A stretch of 64,000 nucleotides of DNA from the NCBI GenBank assembly GCA_016706225.1, contig JADJKB010000003.1, forward strand, positions 1,240,001 through 1,304,000. Reading direction: 5' to 3'. Under the pieces are notes generated by a model. It was not told the DNA's origin. It ran no database searches and worked only from the letters and a program-made list of their open reading frames with translations. Source of the DNA: Myxococcales bacterium. Its GTDB lineage: Bacteria; Myxococcota_A; Polyangia; Polyangiales; Polyangiaceae. This document shows, piece by piece, positions 1-8,910 of this stretch (positions are counted from its first letter, which is position 1; the number at the start of each line of letters is the position of its first letter). Made by a program: the position numbers and the translations under genes.

Positions 1-1056
1 CACACTCGGGCCCTTCAGCCAGATTTCACCGGATTCACCTCGAGGTGCGTCGCTGCCATCGTCCCTGACGATGCGCAGCAACATGCCGGGCAGCGCCGGT
101 CCCGCACTGCCGGGAACCCGCTCGCCGTCGACCGGGTTGCTGCTGCCCACACCGATCTCGGTCATGCCGAAGCGTTCGAGCGGGTAGTTGCCGGTGAGCT
201 CACGCCAGCGTTCGCCGACCGTGGCAGGCAGCGCCGCCGAGCCGCTGGTGACCAGACGCAGGTTGCGAGCGCTGTCCGCCCAGCGAGTCCGGGTCACGGA
301 GTCCGCCGCGTCGAAGGTGTCGAGCAGCTTCTTGTGCATGGTCGGCACGCCCATCAACACACTGGCGTGCGCGAGCTCCTCCCACAGTCGGGGGCCGTCG
401 AATTTCTCGAGCATGCGAGTGGTGCCGCCGCCCAGGAGCGACGTGAGGAGCGCAATGCCCAAGCCATGCAAGTGGTGGAGCGGCAGACAGTGCAGGAGCA
501 CGTCATCGGCCGACCACTGCCAAGCGCTGCCCAAGAGCCGCGCCGTCGACTCCAGGTTTTCCTGCGAGATGAGCGCACCCTTGGGTTTGCCCGTCGTTCC
601 ACTGGTGTAGAGGATGACGGCCGCGTCGACCTCGTGGCGCACCCCGTCGCCGGCGCCGTCTGCGCCGTCGCGGAGCGCTTCGATGTGCAGCACCGGCAGC
701 TCACCCTGATAGCCCGCCACACGGGCGGCGGTCTCTTCGCTCACGAGCAGCGCAGCGGCACGGCTCACCTCGACGAACCACGCCTGCTCGGCGTCCGGGT
801 GCAGGTGGCTGAGCGGTACCGCGGTGGCGTCCGCAGCGATGATGCCGAGAAATGCCTCGAGCCAGCGGGACCCCTGAGTGACGAGCAGGGCCACCCGTTT
901 GCCCCCGAGCCCGCGCGCGCGCAGCTGGTTTGCGACGCGGGTCACACGCGCGCCGAGCAGTCCGAACGTCACCCGCTCCCGGTCATCGATGATCGCAAGG
1001 TGGGGTTCACGCTCACGTGCGAGCTCGAAGAGACGCTGTACCAGCGGGCCGGACAT
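1..1056 (-). CDS. AMP-dependent acyl-CoA ligase, malonyl-CoA synthetase-like (3' end outside window)
   Basis: Adenylate-forming enzyme that would activate a carboxylic acid with ATP and join it to CoA. The 352 visible codons carry the P-loop-like A3 motif TSGTTGKPKG near residue 150, a LPLHHLHGLG stretch just after it, MGVPTMHKKLL, and the A5 region ERFGMTEIGVGSSNP. The last two resemble the MatB/ACSF3 malonate-type branch, which is the basis for the substrate guess. The start is ATG at 1056; the reading frame runs off the window at base 1, so the C-terminal lid domain is missing here. Substrate could equally be another short acid. Confidence 0.85.
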   Translation of the reverse strand, partial: MSGPLVQRLFELAREREPHLAIIDDRERVTFGLLGARVTRVANQLRARGLGGKRVALLVTQGSRWLEAFLGIIAADATAVPLSHLHPDAEQAWFVEVSRAAALLVSEETAARVAGYQGELPVLHIEALRDGADGAGDGVRHEVDAAVILYTSGTTGKPKGALISQENLESTARLLGSAWQWSADDVLLHCLPLHHLHGLGIALLTSLLGGGTTRMLEKFDGPRLWEELAHASVLMGVPTMHKKLLDTFDAADSVTRTRWADSARNLRLVTSGSAALPATVGERWRELTGNYPLERFGMTEIGVGSSNPVDGERVPGSAGPALPGMLLRIVRDDGSDAPRGESGEIWLKGPSV

Positions 1057-1294
1057 GCCAGGGCTCGTAGCACGACCCAGAGCTCAGCCGCAGCTGTACT
1101 GATTGAAGATGGCGTCGGTGACGCTCGTCACAGTTCAGGGACTGGACGTCAGTGAACGTCGGGGCGCTGATCCTGGCGTTGGGCGAGCATGAGTCGGCGC
1201 GTCACGCACTCCGCGATCGGCGCAGACGCCGCGCAAAATCCACTCGGTGCGCCGGCGCTTGACTCCGCCCCGCCCGAGCCTGTCCCCTGTGCCG

Positions 1295-2671
1295 ATGCGC
1301 GTGAAGTTCGGCTCACTCTCGCTGCTCACCCTGCTCCTCACCGCGACCGGACCGGCCTTGGCTGCGCCGACGCTCGTGCTCGACGACCCGCTCACTCAAG
1401 CCAAGAGCAGCGGTCAGACCGTCAATGGTGGCAGCTTTGGCGCGGGAGGCTGGACGCGTGACAGCTTCGAATCACAGATCATCTACGATCTTGGCGCGAG
1501 CGTCACGGCGGGACGGCTCACGTTCGAGATGAACGGGGTCAACGGGACGAACCACGGTGCGGGAGGGTTCCCCGACTGCCGCGCGATCTTCGCGGCGGTC
1601 GACAACAACGGCAGCGGCAACATCGACGACCCGGGCAACGAGAGTGTGCAGTTCTTGTGGGCCTGGGCCATGGAGGAGACGGACTACTGCAACGGCGGCC
1701 CGGGCGGGCTCGAGCGCACGAACAAGATGAAGTTGCTCGTGCACACGGGCGGCTCCGACGAGCCCGGCGAGCCGATGAGTGACCCGCTGGTGTGGGACGA
1801 GACCAAGTTCTATTCGTACGAGATCGGTTGGGACACGAGCCACGCTTGGCTGTTTCGCGATGGCGTCACGGTGCTCGATCAGATCTATCCGGCGGCGCCG
1901 AACATCTTGGCCATGCGCTACATCTTCCTGGGCACGGTGAAGCGCTACAAGTCCGGGGTGAAGAACGCGACCTACCGCAACCTGAAGCTGTGGGACGACG
2001 GGGGCCCGAGCCCGACGGACGGCGGCGTCCCGACGGACGCCGGAACCGACGCTGGCGGCGCGTGCCTGACGGCGGGCGCGCTCTCTCCGACAAACGGCTC
2101 TGGCACGCAGGCGAAGCTCAGCGTCACGTATTCGAGCTGTGAGGGGGCGAGTGCTCTGCGCGTCGTGCAGCTGTGGGTAGGGGACGAGGTGAAGGGTGGC
2201 GCGCCGGCCGTGAGTGTGAGCTACGAGGCGGGGCAGCTGCGGCTCGACGGCAGCGCCGAGAGTTGTGCGCCCGGAGCGAGCCAGGTGCTCACTTCCAGCT
2301 ACGGCTCCCTCGACTGCGCGACGACGAGTGTGAGCGCGCAAGGGAATGAGCTCCTGGTGTCCTGGGCTCTCAGCTTCGATGCCAGCAAGTTTTCCGGCAA
2401 CCACCAGGTGTTCGTGGACGCGAAGGGCGGCAGCGGCACACCCGAACCGCGCCTCGGTTGGACGGCGCTGGGCACGTTCACCGTGGGCAACTCGTTGATC
2501 GACGGCGGCAAGCTCGACGGCGGGGCGGGTTCGAGCGGCGGAACCTCGCCGGCGGCGGAGGACTCGGGCTGCGGCTGTCGGTTACCGGGCAGCAGTGGGC
2601 GCGGCAGCGGCGCGCTGGGGTTGCTGGGAGTGTTCGGGGTTTGGTGGTTCGCGCGGCGCGGTCGGGGGTGA
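1295..2671 (+). CDS. Secreted LamG/ConA-like protein with C-terminal surface-sorting tail
   Basis: A signal peptide (MRVKFGSLSLL...ALA) opens the protein, so ATG 1295 is preferred over an in-frame start at 1247. The first ~200 residues look like a concanavalin-type beta sandwich, with WDTSHAWLFRDG and a long run of aromatic strands. A Pro/Thr/Asp/Gly linker follows, then a second beta-rich domain. The C-terminus has GCGCR, a hydrophobic helix and terminal arginines, the pattern of MYXO-CTERM-type sorting signals that anchor proteins at the outer surface. Ligand is unknown; a carbohydrate-binding role is inference. Confidence 0.7.
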   Translation: MRVKFGSLSLLTLLLTATGPALAAPTLVLDDPLTQAKSSGQTVNGGSFGAGGWTRDSFESQIIYDLGASVTAGRLTFEMNGVNGTNHGAGGFPDCRAIFAAVDNNGSGNIDDPGNESVQFLWAWAMEETDYCNGGPGGLERTNKMKLLVHTGGSDEPGEPMSDPLVWDETKFYSYEIGWDTSHAWLFRDGVTVLDQIYPAAPNILAMRYIFLGTVKRYKSGVKNATYRNLKLWDDGGPSPTDGGVPTDAGTDAGGACLTAGALSPTNGSGTQAKLSVTYSSCEGASALRVVQLWVGDEVKGGAPAVSVSYEAGQLRLDGSAESCAPGASQVLTSSYGSLDCATTSVSAQGNELLVSWALSFDASKFSGNHQVFVDAKGGSGTPEPRLGWTALGTFTVGNSLIDGGKLDGGAGSSGGTSPAAEDSGCGCRLPGSSGRGSGALGLLGVFGVWWFARRGRG

Positions 2672-2781
2672 AGGGAAGTCGCCCGCATGAGCTGGCCCGG
2701 CGGCGGGCCGACCGGCGCGGGCGCTGTTCCTGGGAATGGCGCGTTGACGAGCGACTGCCGTCCCCCTCCGCAACCGAGCTG

Positions 2782-3069
2782 CTACGCCTTCCGCAGCGGA
2801 GCGCCGGGCACATCCCGATGCGGATCGTAGGTCCGCTCGGACCACTCGCTCACCTTCATCAGCGCCGAGACGTCGGCGTGATGGAAACTCGTAGGGTGCT
2901 CCTCCCAGCGCTGGCCACAGTGCCGGCACTCGAAGCGGTTCGCGGCCGAAGACGGCGGCAGCAGTTCGAGTGTCGCGGCGAGCTCTGGGCTGTCCTGCAC
3001 CAAGCCGTGCTGCAAAAAGGCGCCGTGGTTCGCGCAAACGCAGGGCTTGGCGTCGGGCATGCTGTCCAT
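2782..3069 (-). CDS. Small putative zinc-binding protein
   Basis: A 95-residue protein with two Cys/His clusters, CVCANHG near the N-terminus and CRHCGQRW near residue 53, suggesting a single bound zinc. I do not recognise the family. ATG 3069 follows a GGGA sequence; an in-frame ATG at 3153 would overlap the divergent transpeptidase gene by 11 bp, so the shorter form is preferred. The two genes diverge with about 70 bp between starts and may share a control region. Confidence 0.5.
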   Translation of the reverse strand: MDSMPDAKPCVCANHGAFLQHGLVQDSPELAATLELLPPSSAANRFECRHCGQRWEEHPTSFHHADVSALMKVSEWSERTYDPHRDVPGAPLRKA

Positions 3070-3142
3070 TGTTTCCCAGGATTGCGGCGGTTTCAAAGCG
3101 TCTTTCTGGATCACCTGCGCCGAGCGCGAGACAATTCGCAGC

Positions 3143-4663
3143 ATGCGTTGCATGGGATTCGCCGGGGCGGTCTTTGCCGTTGCCTGTGCGGCGAGTCACG
3201 ACGCGGCGAAACCATCACCTGCGGCGGTGAACCCGACGCCTGCTCGAGCCACGGCAAGCGGCGCGCTAGCACCACGGATTGAGCGGGCAGAATCGACGGA
3301 CGCGCCACGCCAGCTCGACGCCGCAGACTATTTCGGAGACGGCTACCCGCGAGGAGGGCTGCGTGCGCCAGGCAGCGGGGTGGGTTCGTTGGGTTACGGC
3401 ACGTGGATCCAACCCAGGCCGCACTCGGGCACCCTGCCACTCGGCAGCATTCGTGTGGGTGGGAGCGTCGCGCTGCTCGATCCCGCGCCGGTGCGCGGCG
3501 GAGGCAAGTGCGCGCGCTTCGTTCGGGTCGAGCGCGGCTACGTGTGCGTGGGACCGCGCGCGACCTTCGACATGCAGTCGCCCTTCCTGCAAGCCAGCCT
3601 CTGGACGGAGCCCGCACCCGGCGTCATGCCGTACCAATATGCGTTGAGCGTGGGCACACCCATGTTCAGCCGGCCCGTGCCCGCCGAGAAGATGCGCTGG
3701 AAGCTCGGCGCGCGAGAGCGGCCGCGCATGTCCGGCGCCGAAGCCGGTCACGACGAGCTGGCCGAGCTGTCACCCATCCTGCCCAACGGACCCATGCCGG
3801 ATTTCTTGAAGGACGGCGGCAAGGCGCCGGGGCCCCGCGGTGAGCCGGAGGGAACGTTCCTCCGAAACTTCCCGGCGGGGAACATGCTCGCGTTCACGCG
3901 TGCGTTCGAGGCCTTCGGCGAGACCTGGGTGCTCTCCACCGATCTCAGCGTGGTCCCCGCGCGCGGGCTCAAACGCTTTCGAGTCTCGGAGTTCCACGGC
4001 GTCGAGCTCGGCTCGGCGGTGGAGCTGCCGATCGCCTGGATCCGCAAGCGCGAGCGCCCCAAGTGGCGGAGAGGTACCGATGGTTTCGAACCGGCCGGCG
4101 AGAGCTGGCAGCCGAAGACTCACGTCGCGCTGACGGGCCGCGAGGAGGTCAGCAAGAAGCGACGATTCCTCGAGACCCGTGAGCCTGGGCTGTTCATCGA
4201 AGACGGTGACGCGACGCGGGTCGAGGTGCATCCGATGCCGCGCGGCGCGGAAAAGAGCCGCGGCAAGTGGATCCACGTACGAGTGAGCCTCGGCACATTG
4301 ACCCTGTACGAGGGAGCGCGCCCGATCTTCAGCACGCTGATCTCACCCGGCAAGCTCAACCCGACGCCATTCGGCAGGTTCTACATCGAGAGCAAACACC
4401 ACTATTCGAGCATGGGCAGCGGCCGGAGCGCCTTCTGGATCGCCGACGTGCCGTGGACGATCTACTTCAAGCGCCCGTTCGCGATTCACGCGACGTACTG
4501 GCACGAAGACTTCGGTCAGAGGAAGAGCGGCGGCTGCATCAACGTCTCGCCCCTCGACGCCAAGCGGGTCTTCGACTGGGTCGAGCCCCCACTGCCCGCC
4601 GGCTGGGACACGGTGCAAGGTCAGGGCATGGGCGGCGGGACGTTGGTGGTGGTGGAGAGCTGA
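3143..4663 (+). CDS. L,D-transpeptidase (YkuD family) lipoprotein
   Basis: Predicted envelope enzyme that forms 3-3 peptidoglycan cross-links or attaches proteins to peptidoglycan. The N-terminus has a short hydrophobic signal ending in AVAC, a lipobox, so the mature protein would be a lipoprotein. The YkuD catalytic region lies near residues 449-470: HATYWHEDFG followed by SGGCIN, which supplies the conserved histidine and nucleophilic cysteine. The long region before it (about 300 residues) is not a domain I recognise. At 506 residues it is much longer than minimal YkuD enzymes. ATG 3143 was chosen because it gives a proper signal peptide. Confidence 0.85.
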   Translation: MRCMGFAGAVFAVACAASHDAAKPSPAAVNPTPARATASGALAPRIERAESTDAPRQLDAADYFGDGYPRGGLRAPGSGVGSLGYGTWIQPRPHSGTLPLGSIRVGGSVALLDPAPVRGGGKCARFVRVERGYVCVGPRATFDMQSPFLQASLWTEPAPGVMPYQYALSVGTPMFSRPVPAEKMRWKLGARERPRMSGAEAGHDELAELSPILPNGPMPDFLKDGGKAPGPRGEPEGTFLRNFPAGNMLAFTRAFEAFGETWVLSTDLSVVPARGLKRFRVSEFHGVELGSAVELPIAWIRKRERPKWRRGTDGFEPAGESWQPKTHVALTGREEVSKKRRFLETREPGLFIEDGDATRVEVHPMPRGAEKSRGKWIHVRVSLGTLTLYEGARPIFSTLISPGKLNPTPFGRFYIESKHHYSSMGSGRSAFWIADVPWTIYFKRPFAIHATYWHEDFGQRKSGGCINVSPLDAKRVFDWVEPPLPAGWDTVQGQGMGGGTLVVVES

Positions 4664-4717
4664 CGGTTCAATCTGTGCGCGCGCGCGGACTGCGCTACCC
4701 ACACCGCTCCGAACCGC

Positions 4718-4723
4718 TATGCT
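4718..4723 (+). promoter_or_regulatory. -10-like hexamer TATGCT
   Basis: TATGCT lies 7 nt before GTG 4731, matching the spacing seen at other leaderless-type starts in this window. The ATG at 4719 is inside this hexamer. Confidence 0.4.
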
Positions 4724-4730
4724 CGGCCCC

Positions 4731-5960
4731 GTGCTGCCTGCCCATCTCGATCTCGCCGCGCGCAACGCTCGGGGTCTGGCCATCCACGGCCGCAGCCTCG
4801 GTCGCAACGCAGACGCCTCCGAGCGCATTGCCCGCGCTTGGCCGCACTATCGAGTGCTGAACCCACAGGGCGCCAGCGGCGCGCGCGCGGAGAAGGAGGC
4901 ACTGAAGACCTTTCGACACATCGATCCACAGGGCTCGCCCGAGTGGCCGACGGAGGTCGCGGCGCGCTGGCTGCACGCGTTCGTTTCGGGAGTGAAACCG
5001 TTCGGGCCGGATGCGGAGATGAAACGCGCGCTGTCGGTCGCGACCGAACCGACCACGAAGAGCCTGACCGAGTTCGTCACGTCGACCTTCGCCACCACGC
5101 GCCCCTACGTGTTTCAGCACGCCGACGCGCTCTGGCTCCTCGAAGCGTTCCTGGGCACCGACGTCGTTGCGGCCGAGGTCGCGCGGGTCATCGCGAGCTC
5201 CAATGACGATCCCTGGGGGTTCACCAATCCAAACCAGCGCGCCATTGGCGTGCTCGGCGCGTATGGCTGGGTGCTGCTGCGCGCCACGCCGTCGGTCATT
5301 GAGGCGGCGATCGCCGCGATCCGTGCGCGACGCCGACAGGTGACCTGCATCACGCCGTTCACCCGTGCGGTCGACTTCCTGCTTGGTGACGCGGAGCCGG
5401 ACGTCGCGGATGAAGCCGAGAGCAAGCAGCTGGTGGTGCACGCGAGTGAGAGCTTGGCGCGGGCGCGCATCGCCTTGCCGTGGGTGCTGTACGTCACGAG
5501 CCCGCAAGACACCTGGGCGACGGGCGTCGCGCCGCACGCGCGCGCGCTCGCTCGACTGCCGGCCGAACCGCGCTGGCTCATGGGGCAGCTGGTGCAGGCC
5601 TGGGAGCCGTTCGCGCATCCGTTCGCGGACGCTGTGCGGGATGCGGAGGCGTCGCAACCGAAGAAGCTCAGCAAGAAGCAGCTGGACGGAGAGGTTGCCG
5701 CGTTGTTCGAGCAGCTGGTCGCGGAGCTCACGGCGGTGCGGGGCAACGAAACCAAGGAGACGGAAGCTTTCGCTCGCGCAGCAGTCGAACTGGCGACATT
5801 GCGGGCAAGAGCCGGCGATCCGACGCCGGATCAGCACCTGGTTCACATTCTTGGCGTTGACGGCTGGACCAAGCGGGTGAAGGCACCAATGGTGCGGCTC
5901 GAAGCGACCGCCTCGGAGCTCGATCGTTGGTGTGCGGCGGTCAACGCGGCGCTGGCGTGA
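4731..5960 (+). CDS. Hypothetical protein, mostly alpha-helical
   Basis: A 409-residue soluble protein rich in Ala, Arg and Glu with no signal peptide, no membrane span and no catalytic motif that I recognise. Repeated helical segments of about 40 residues (for example around SLTEFVTSTFATTRPYVF) could be HEAT-like, but this is a weak impression. The start is either ATG 4719 or GTG 4731; GTG is preferred because a -10-like TATGCT lies directly before it and overlaps the ATG. It stands alone between a transpeptidase gene and a convergent lipoprotein gene. Confidence 0.55.
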   Translation: MLPAHLDLAARNARGLAIHGRSLGRNADASERIARAWPHYRVLNPQGASGARAEKEALKTFRHIDPQGSPEWPTEVAARWLHAFVSGVKPFGPDAEMKRALSVATEPTTKSLTEFVTSTFATTRPYVFQHADALWLLEAFLGTDVVAAEVARVIASSNDDPWGFTNPNQRAIGVLGAYGWVLLRATPSVIEAAIAAIRARRRQVTCITPFTRAVDFLLGDAEPDVADEAESKQLVVHASESLARARIALPWVLYVTSPQDTWATGVAPHARALARLPAEPRWLMGQLVQAWEPFAHPFADAVRDAEASQPKKLSKKQLDGEVAALFEQLVAELTAVRGNETKETEAFARAAVELATLRARAGDPTPDQHLVHILGVDGWTKRVKAPMVRLEATASELDRWCAAVNAALA

Positions 5961-5993
5961 GCTTCAGCCGGGAGCGGCGCGCCTTCGCGACCA

Positions 5994-6743
5994 TCACGGC
6001 GCGACACAGCAGCACTGGTGACCGACGTAGGTGTACGAGTTCGAGCCGATGATGAGCTTGCTCTTGGGCGTCTCGGAGCAGCTCACTTCTTGGAATTTGT
6101 AGGCGCCGGAGATGGGGCTGAACTGGTACCTCACGAGGCCCGCGACGGAGCCCGCGCCCGCGTCGGCACCGGCGTCGTGCACCAGGCTCTTGTCACCGAA
6201 GCCGTTCGAGACCTTCGTCTGGCAGGAGGCTGCACACGCCATGGGTTTGCCATCGTAGGTCGAGGCGGCGCAGATGTCCGTGCACGAGCGCGGCGTCTTG
6301 GGAGTCTTGTAAGCGCCGCTGTAGTTGGTGACGAGACCACACTGCCCGCCGACACAATCCGTCGGGGACGAAGTGGCGGGCTCGGTGCTACCGGGATACG
6401 ACACGTCGGCGTCCTTGCACTCTGCCGAGGTGCTGCACATTGGCGGGGCGCCGCCACTTCCGCTACCGCCTACGCCTCCGCTGCCTGCGGCACCACCGCC
6501 TGCCGCGCCGCCGAAGCCGGCCGCGCCGCCCAGCCCACCGCCGGCCGCACCCCCCGCGCCGCTCGTGCCGCCGGTTCCGCCGCTTGCACCGCCCTGGCCG
6601 CCCATCGCCGACGAGCCGCCGGTGTTTGCGCCTCCCGTGCCGCCGCCACCGCCGCCGCCGTCACTGCCGCAAGCCATTGCCAGAGCGCCGGCGAGAGCGA
6701 GCGCGAGGATCGGGACGAACCGATGAGCTGGGCGGAGCGGCAT
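5994..6743 (-). CDS. Cys-rich lipoprotein with Gly/Ala spacer
   Basis: The signal peptide MPLRPAHRFVPILAL ends in AMAC, a lipobox, and is followed by about 75 residues of Gly/Ala/Ser repeats that would tether a folded C-terminal domain away from the membrane. The C-terminal ~150 residues hold at least ten cysteines, consistent with a disulfide-bonded periplasmic or surface domain. ATG 6743 was chosen because it starts the signal peptide; the longer frame upstream has no such signal. A TATGCT hexamer sits 6 nt upstream. Function unknown. Confidence 0.7.
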   Translation of the reverse strand: MPLRPAHRFVPILALALAGALAMACGSDGGGGGGGTGGANTGGSSAMGGQGGASGGTGGTSGAGGAAGGGLGGAAGFGGAAGGGAAGSGGVGGSGSGGAPPMCSTSAECKDADVSYPGSTEPATSSPTDCVGGQCGLVTNYSGAYKTPKTPRSCTDICAASTYDGKPMACAASCQTKVSNGFGDKSLVHDAGADAGAGSVAGLVRYQFSPISGAYKFQEVSCSETPKSKLIIGSNSYTYVGHQCCCVAP

Positions 6744-6749
6744 GTCGGG

Positions 6750-6755
6750 AGCATA
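6750..6755 (-). promoter_or_regulatory. -10-like hexamer TATGCT
   Basis: On the minus strand TATGCT lies 6 nt before ATG 6743, with no Shine-Dalgarno between, which suggests a leaderless transcript. Confidence 0.4.
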
Positions 6756-7165
6756 CGCGGAACCAGGTGGTGATCTCCCCGCGGGTCGGTTTCCCCCTGC
6801 GCCAACTTGCAGCGCCGTCGGCGCACGGATGCCATGTTGGCGAGCGAGTCGGACCCGCGCTTGCCCGTCGAAACAGGCCTCCTCACGATCGGGCGGCACA
6901 GCGTCGTCATACTGCGAGGTAACCGGGGTCCAGCTTGGGCGCGGCATTGGGGAGCGCGTCGTCTCCCAGATACTAAGCATGACAAGCAATTTGTGGAGCG
7001 AGGATCGGCGCCTTCGGCGTCATCGTGGCGCTGGCGGGGGAGCTGGTAGGAGGCTCATGCGACGGATGCGAAGGGTAGCCGCCACAGCGTTATCCAGCGT
7101 TCCGGAGCCAGCGCGCCCGGCCACACCGCCACAGGTTCCAGCGCAATCGCCAGCTCCCGTCATGC

Positions 7166-7171
7166 TAGGCT
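7166..7171 (+). promoter_or_regulatory. -10-like hexamer TAGGCT
   Basis: TAGGCT lies 10 nt before ATG 7182. The same hexamer precedes the tRNA-Leu gene and the starts at 9755 and 12330. Confidence 0.45.
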
Positions 7172-7181
7172 CGTCGCGTCA

Positions 7182-7844
7182 ATGAGAGGGTGGCCGTCAA
7201 ATCTCGCGTTTGGCGCGGCGTTCGTGCTGACGCTGGCCTGCGGGCGCGGCGCTCACGCGCAGTCGAGCGCCGCGGCCGGCGCCATGGACGACTGGTTCAC
7301 CGGTGAGCAGAACGAAGCCTACGTGTTCTTCGGGCTGGGTGTGGTCTCCGCGGGAACGGGCTCGTATCTGCTCACGCGCGGCACCGCCTTCTCCCGTGGC
7401 GCGGGCTACACCGCCCTCGCGTTCGGCGCCGTCGAGATGCTGTTCGCCACCACGTACTCCCTCGGGCTCGATCCAAAACACGACGAGCTGAAGAGTGATC
7501 TGGACGCCGATCCCGCCAAGTTCCTGCGCGACGAGCGCAAACGCATGTACGCCATCGCGGATCGCTTCGTGCTCTACCGCTACAGCGAGCTCGGCATCCT
7601 CGCCGTCGGCGCGGGCATGGCCAGCTACGGATTTGCCGCGAAAAAACCCACGCTCGCAGGCATCGGTGTGGTCGCCGGCGCACACGCCGCCCTCGTGCTC
7701 ACCCTCGACTACTTCGCCGAGTCCCGCGCCAACCGCTACATCAAGGCGCTCGAGGGCGTTCGCCCCGAGGCGAGCTCACTGCCGCTTCAGACCTCGCGAC
7801 GCGGTGTCGGCTTCTACGCCCCGGTGATGACGGGCACCTGGTAG
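7182..7844 (+). CDS. Hypothetical membrane protein with signal peptide
   Basis: 220 residues. A signal peptide ends near AHAQ. Four hydrophobic segments follow (around YVFFGLGVVSAGTGSYLL, GYTALAFGAVEMLF, ELGILAVGAGMASYGF and LAGIGVVAGAHAALVL), separated by a charged loop rich in Asp and Lys. This is a small integral membrane protein. No catalytic or transport motif is visible. It ends 22 bp before the convergent esterase gene and appears to be a single-gene transcript from the hexamer at 7166. Confidence 0.6.
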   Translation: MRGWPSNLAFGAAFVLTLACGRGAHAQSSAAAGAMDDWFTGEQNEAYVFFGLGVVSAGTGSYLLTRGTAFSRGAGYTALAFGAVEMLFATTYSLGLDPKHDELKSDLDADPAKFLRDERKRMYAIADRFVLYRYSELGILAVGAGMASYGFAAKKPTLAGIGVVAGAHAALVLTLDYFAESRANRYIKALEGVRPEASSLPLQTSRRGVGFYAPVMTGTW

Positions 7845-7866
7845 AGCAGCGGCGCCCCGACCGCGC

Positions 7867-8766
7867 TCACGCCGCCCCACTCAACCGCCGCTCGTGCCAG
7901 AGCAACATCTCGAGCGTACCGACCTCACGCAACCACGGTTGGTTGTGCGGCCCCTTGGGGACCGACAGCTCACTCTTCACACCGAGCTTGCCCAGCTCCT
8001 TCGCGAACGCTTCGTTGGCCTTGCGATATGGATCCTCACTCGAGGTGCCCGCGCGGATCGAACGCGGCCCAACCTCCTTGACGAGCTCCGCGATGCGCTT
8101 TGCGTAACGCAACGCCGAGGGCACATTGAACGCGGCCTGCACACCACCAAACGTCCCGAACAGCTTCGGCTTGCGCAGAAACACCTCGACACCGACGTAA
8201 CCGCCCAGCGAACACCCGTCGAGCCCGGTGTGCTCCGGCCCCTTCAGACACGGGACCTTGGCGTACACGGCGGGCAGCAGCGTCTGTTCGATGAAGTCGG
8301 CATACCGATCCAGCGTCTTCGGCGCCGGGCCCACCTTGTGCGGGTTCGGCGTGACCGGACACACGAGCACCAGCCCCCGGTAGGAGCGCTCGGCCAGCGC
8401 AGCGTTCACCTTCTCGATGGCCGCGTCCGAGAACCACGGATTTTTCGGGTACAACTTCTCGACGGGTGGGCGGCGCAGCCGCTCATGCGCGCGAACCGCG
8501 CCGTAACGCTCGCCCCAGGCGTGAATGCCGAGCAGCTCGTTGCCCGTTTCGCCGAGTCCGTGCAGGAGCACCAGAACCGGCAACTTCGTGCCCGCCGGCA
8601 GGTGCGCAGGCGCGAGCACCAGCGCCCGCCGCGCGATGCGTCGGTCCGCGTCGAGAGTCAGATCGTGCTGAGTGAAATCCGCCGACACCGGCGTCGCGGC
8701 GCGCGCCGGGAGCACGAGGCTCCCTGCAGCTGCGCCCGAGAGTCCGAGGAACGATCGACGTTGCAC
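7867..8766 (-). CDS. Exported alpha/beta-hydrolase (esterase), Tat-type signal
   Basis: Serine hydrolase of the alpha/beta fold. The N-terminus QRRSFLGLSGAAAG is a twin-arginine signal, so it is probably exported folded. The oxyanion region VLVLLHGLGETG and the nucleophile elbow GCSLGG are clear, and a late histidine in GPHNQPW fits the catalytic triad, as in putative esterases and PHB-depolymerase relatives. GTG 8766 is preferred to TTG 8772 because it puts the Arg pair closer to the start and is 6 nt from a -10-like TAGTCA. Substrate unknown. Confidence 0.75.
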   Translation of the reverse strand: MQRRSFLGLSGAAAGSLVLPARAATPVSADFTQHDLTLDADRRIARRALVLAPAHLPAGTKLPVLVLLHGLGETGNELLGIHAWGERYGAVRAHERLRRPPVEKLYPKNPWFSDAAIEKVNAALAERSYRGLVLVCPVTPNPHKVGPAPKTLDRYADFIEQTLLPAVYAKVPCLKGPEHTGLDGCSLGGYVGVEVFLRKPKLFGTFGGVQAAFNVPSALRYAKRIAELVKEVGPRSIRAGTSSEDPYRKANEAFAKELGKLGVKSELSVPKGPHNQPWLREVGTLEMLLWHERRLSGAA

Positions 8767-8772
8767 CCCCAA

Positions 8773-8778
8773 TGACTA
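8773..8778 (-). promoter_or_regulatory. Possible -10 hexamer TAGTCA
   Basis: On the minus strand TAGTCA lies 6 nt before GTG 8766. It is a weaker match than the other sites of this type. Confidence 0.25.
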
Positions 8779-8910
8779 GCGCGAAGCGCCCGCCGAGTCA
8801 GGTCGCACAGGTGCGGGTGCGCCGAGTCGATGATAGGCTGCGTCACCAATGGGGCTCGGGTCGATGAGACTCGGCGCGAGCCACTGACCCCCGAACCTGG
8901 AGCTTCGATC

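Larger units (their letters stand above)
6744..7181. other. Intergenic region between divergent genes
   Basis: About 440 bp without a supported gene. Open frames here have no plausible starts or recognisable products. Apart from -10-like hexamers at both ends (6750-6755 minus, 7166-7171 plus) I see no strong repeat, RNA or terminator. Confidence 0.5.
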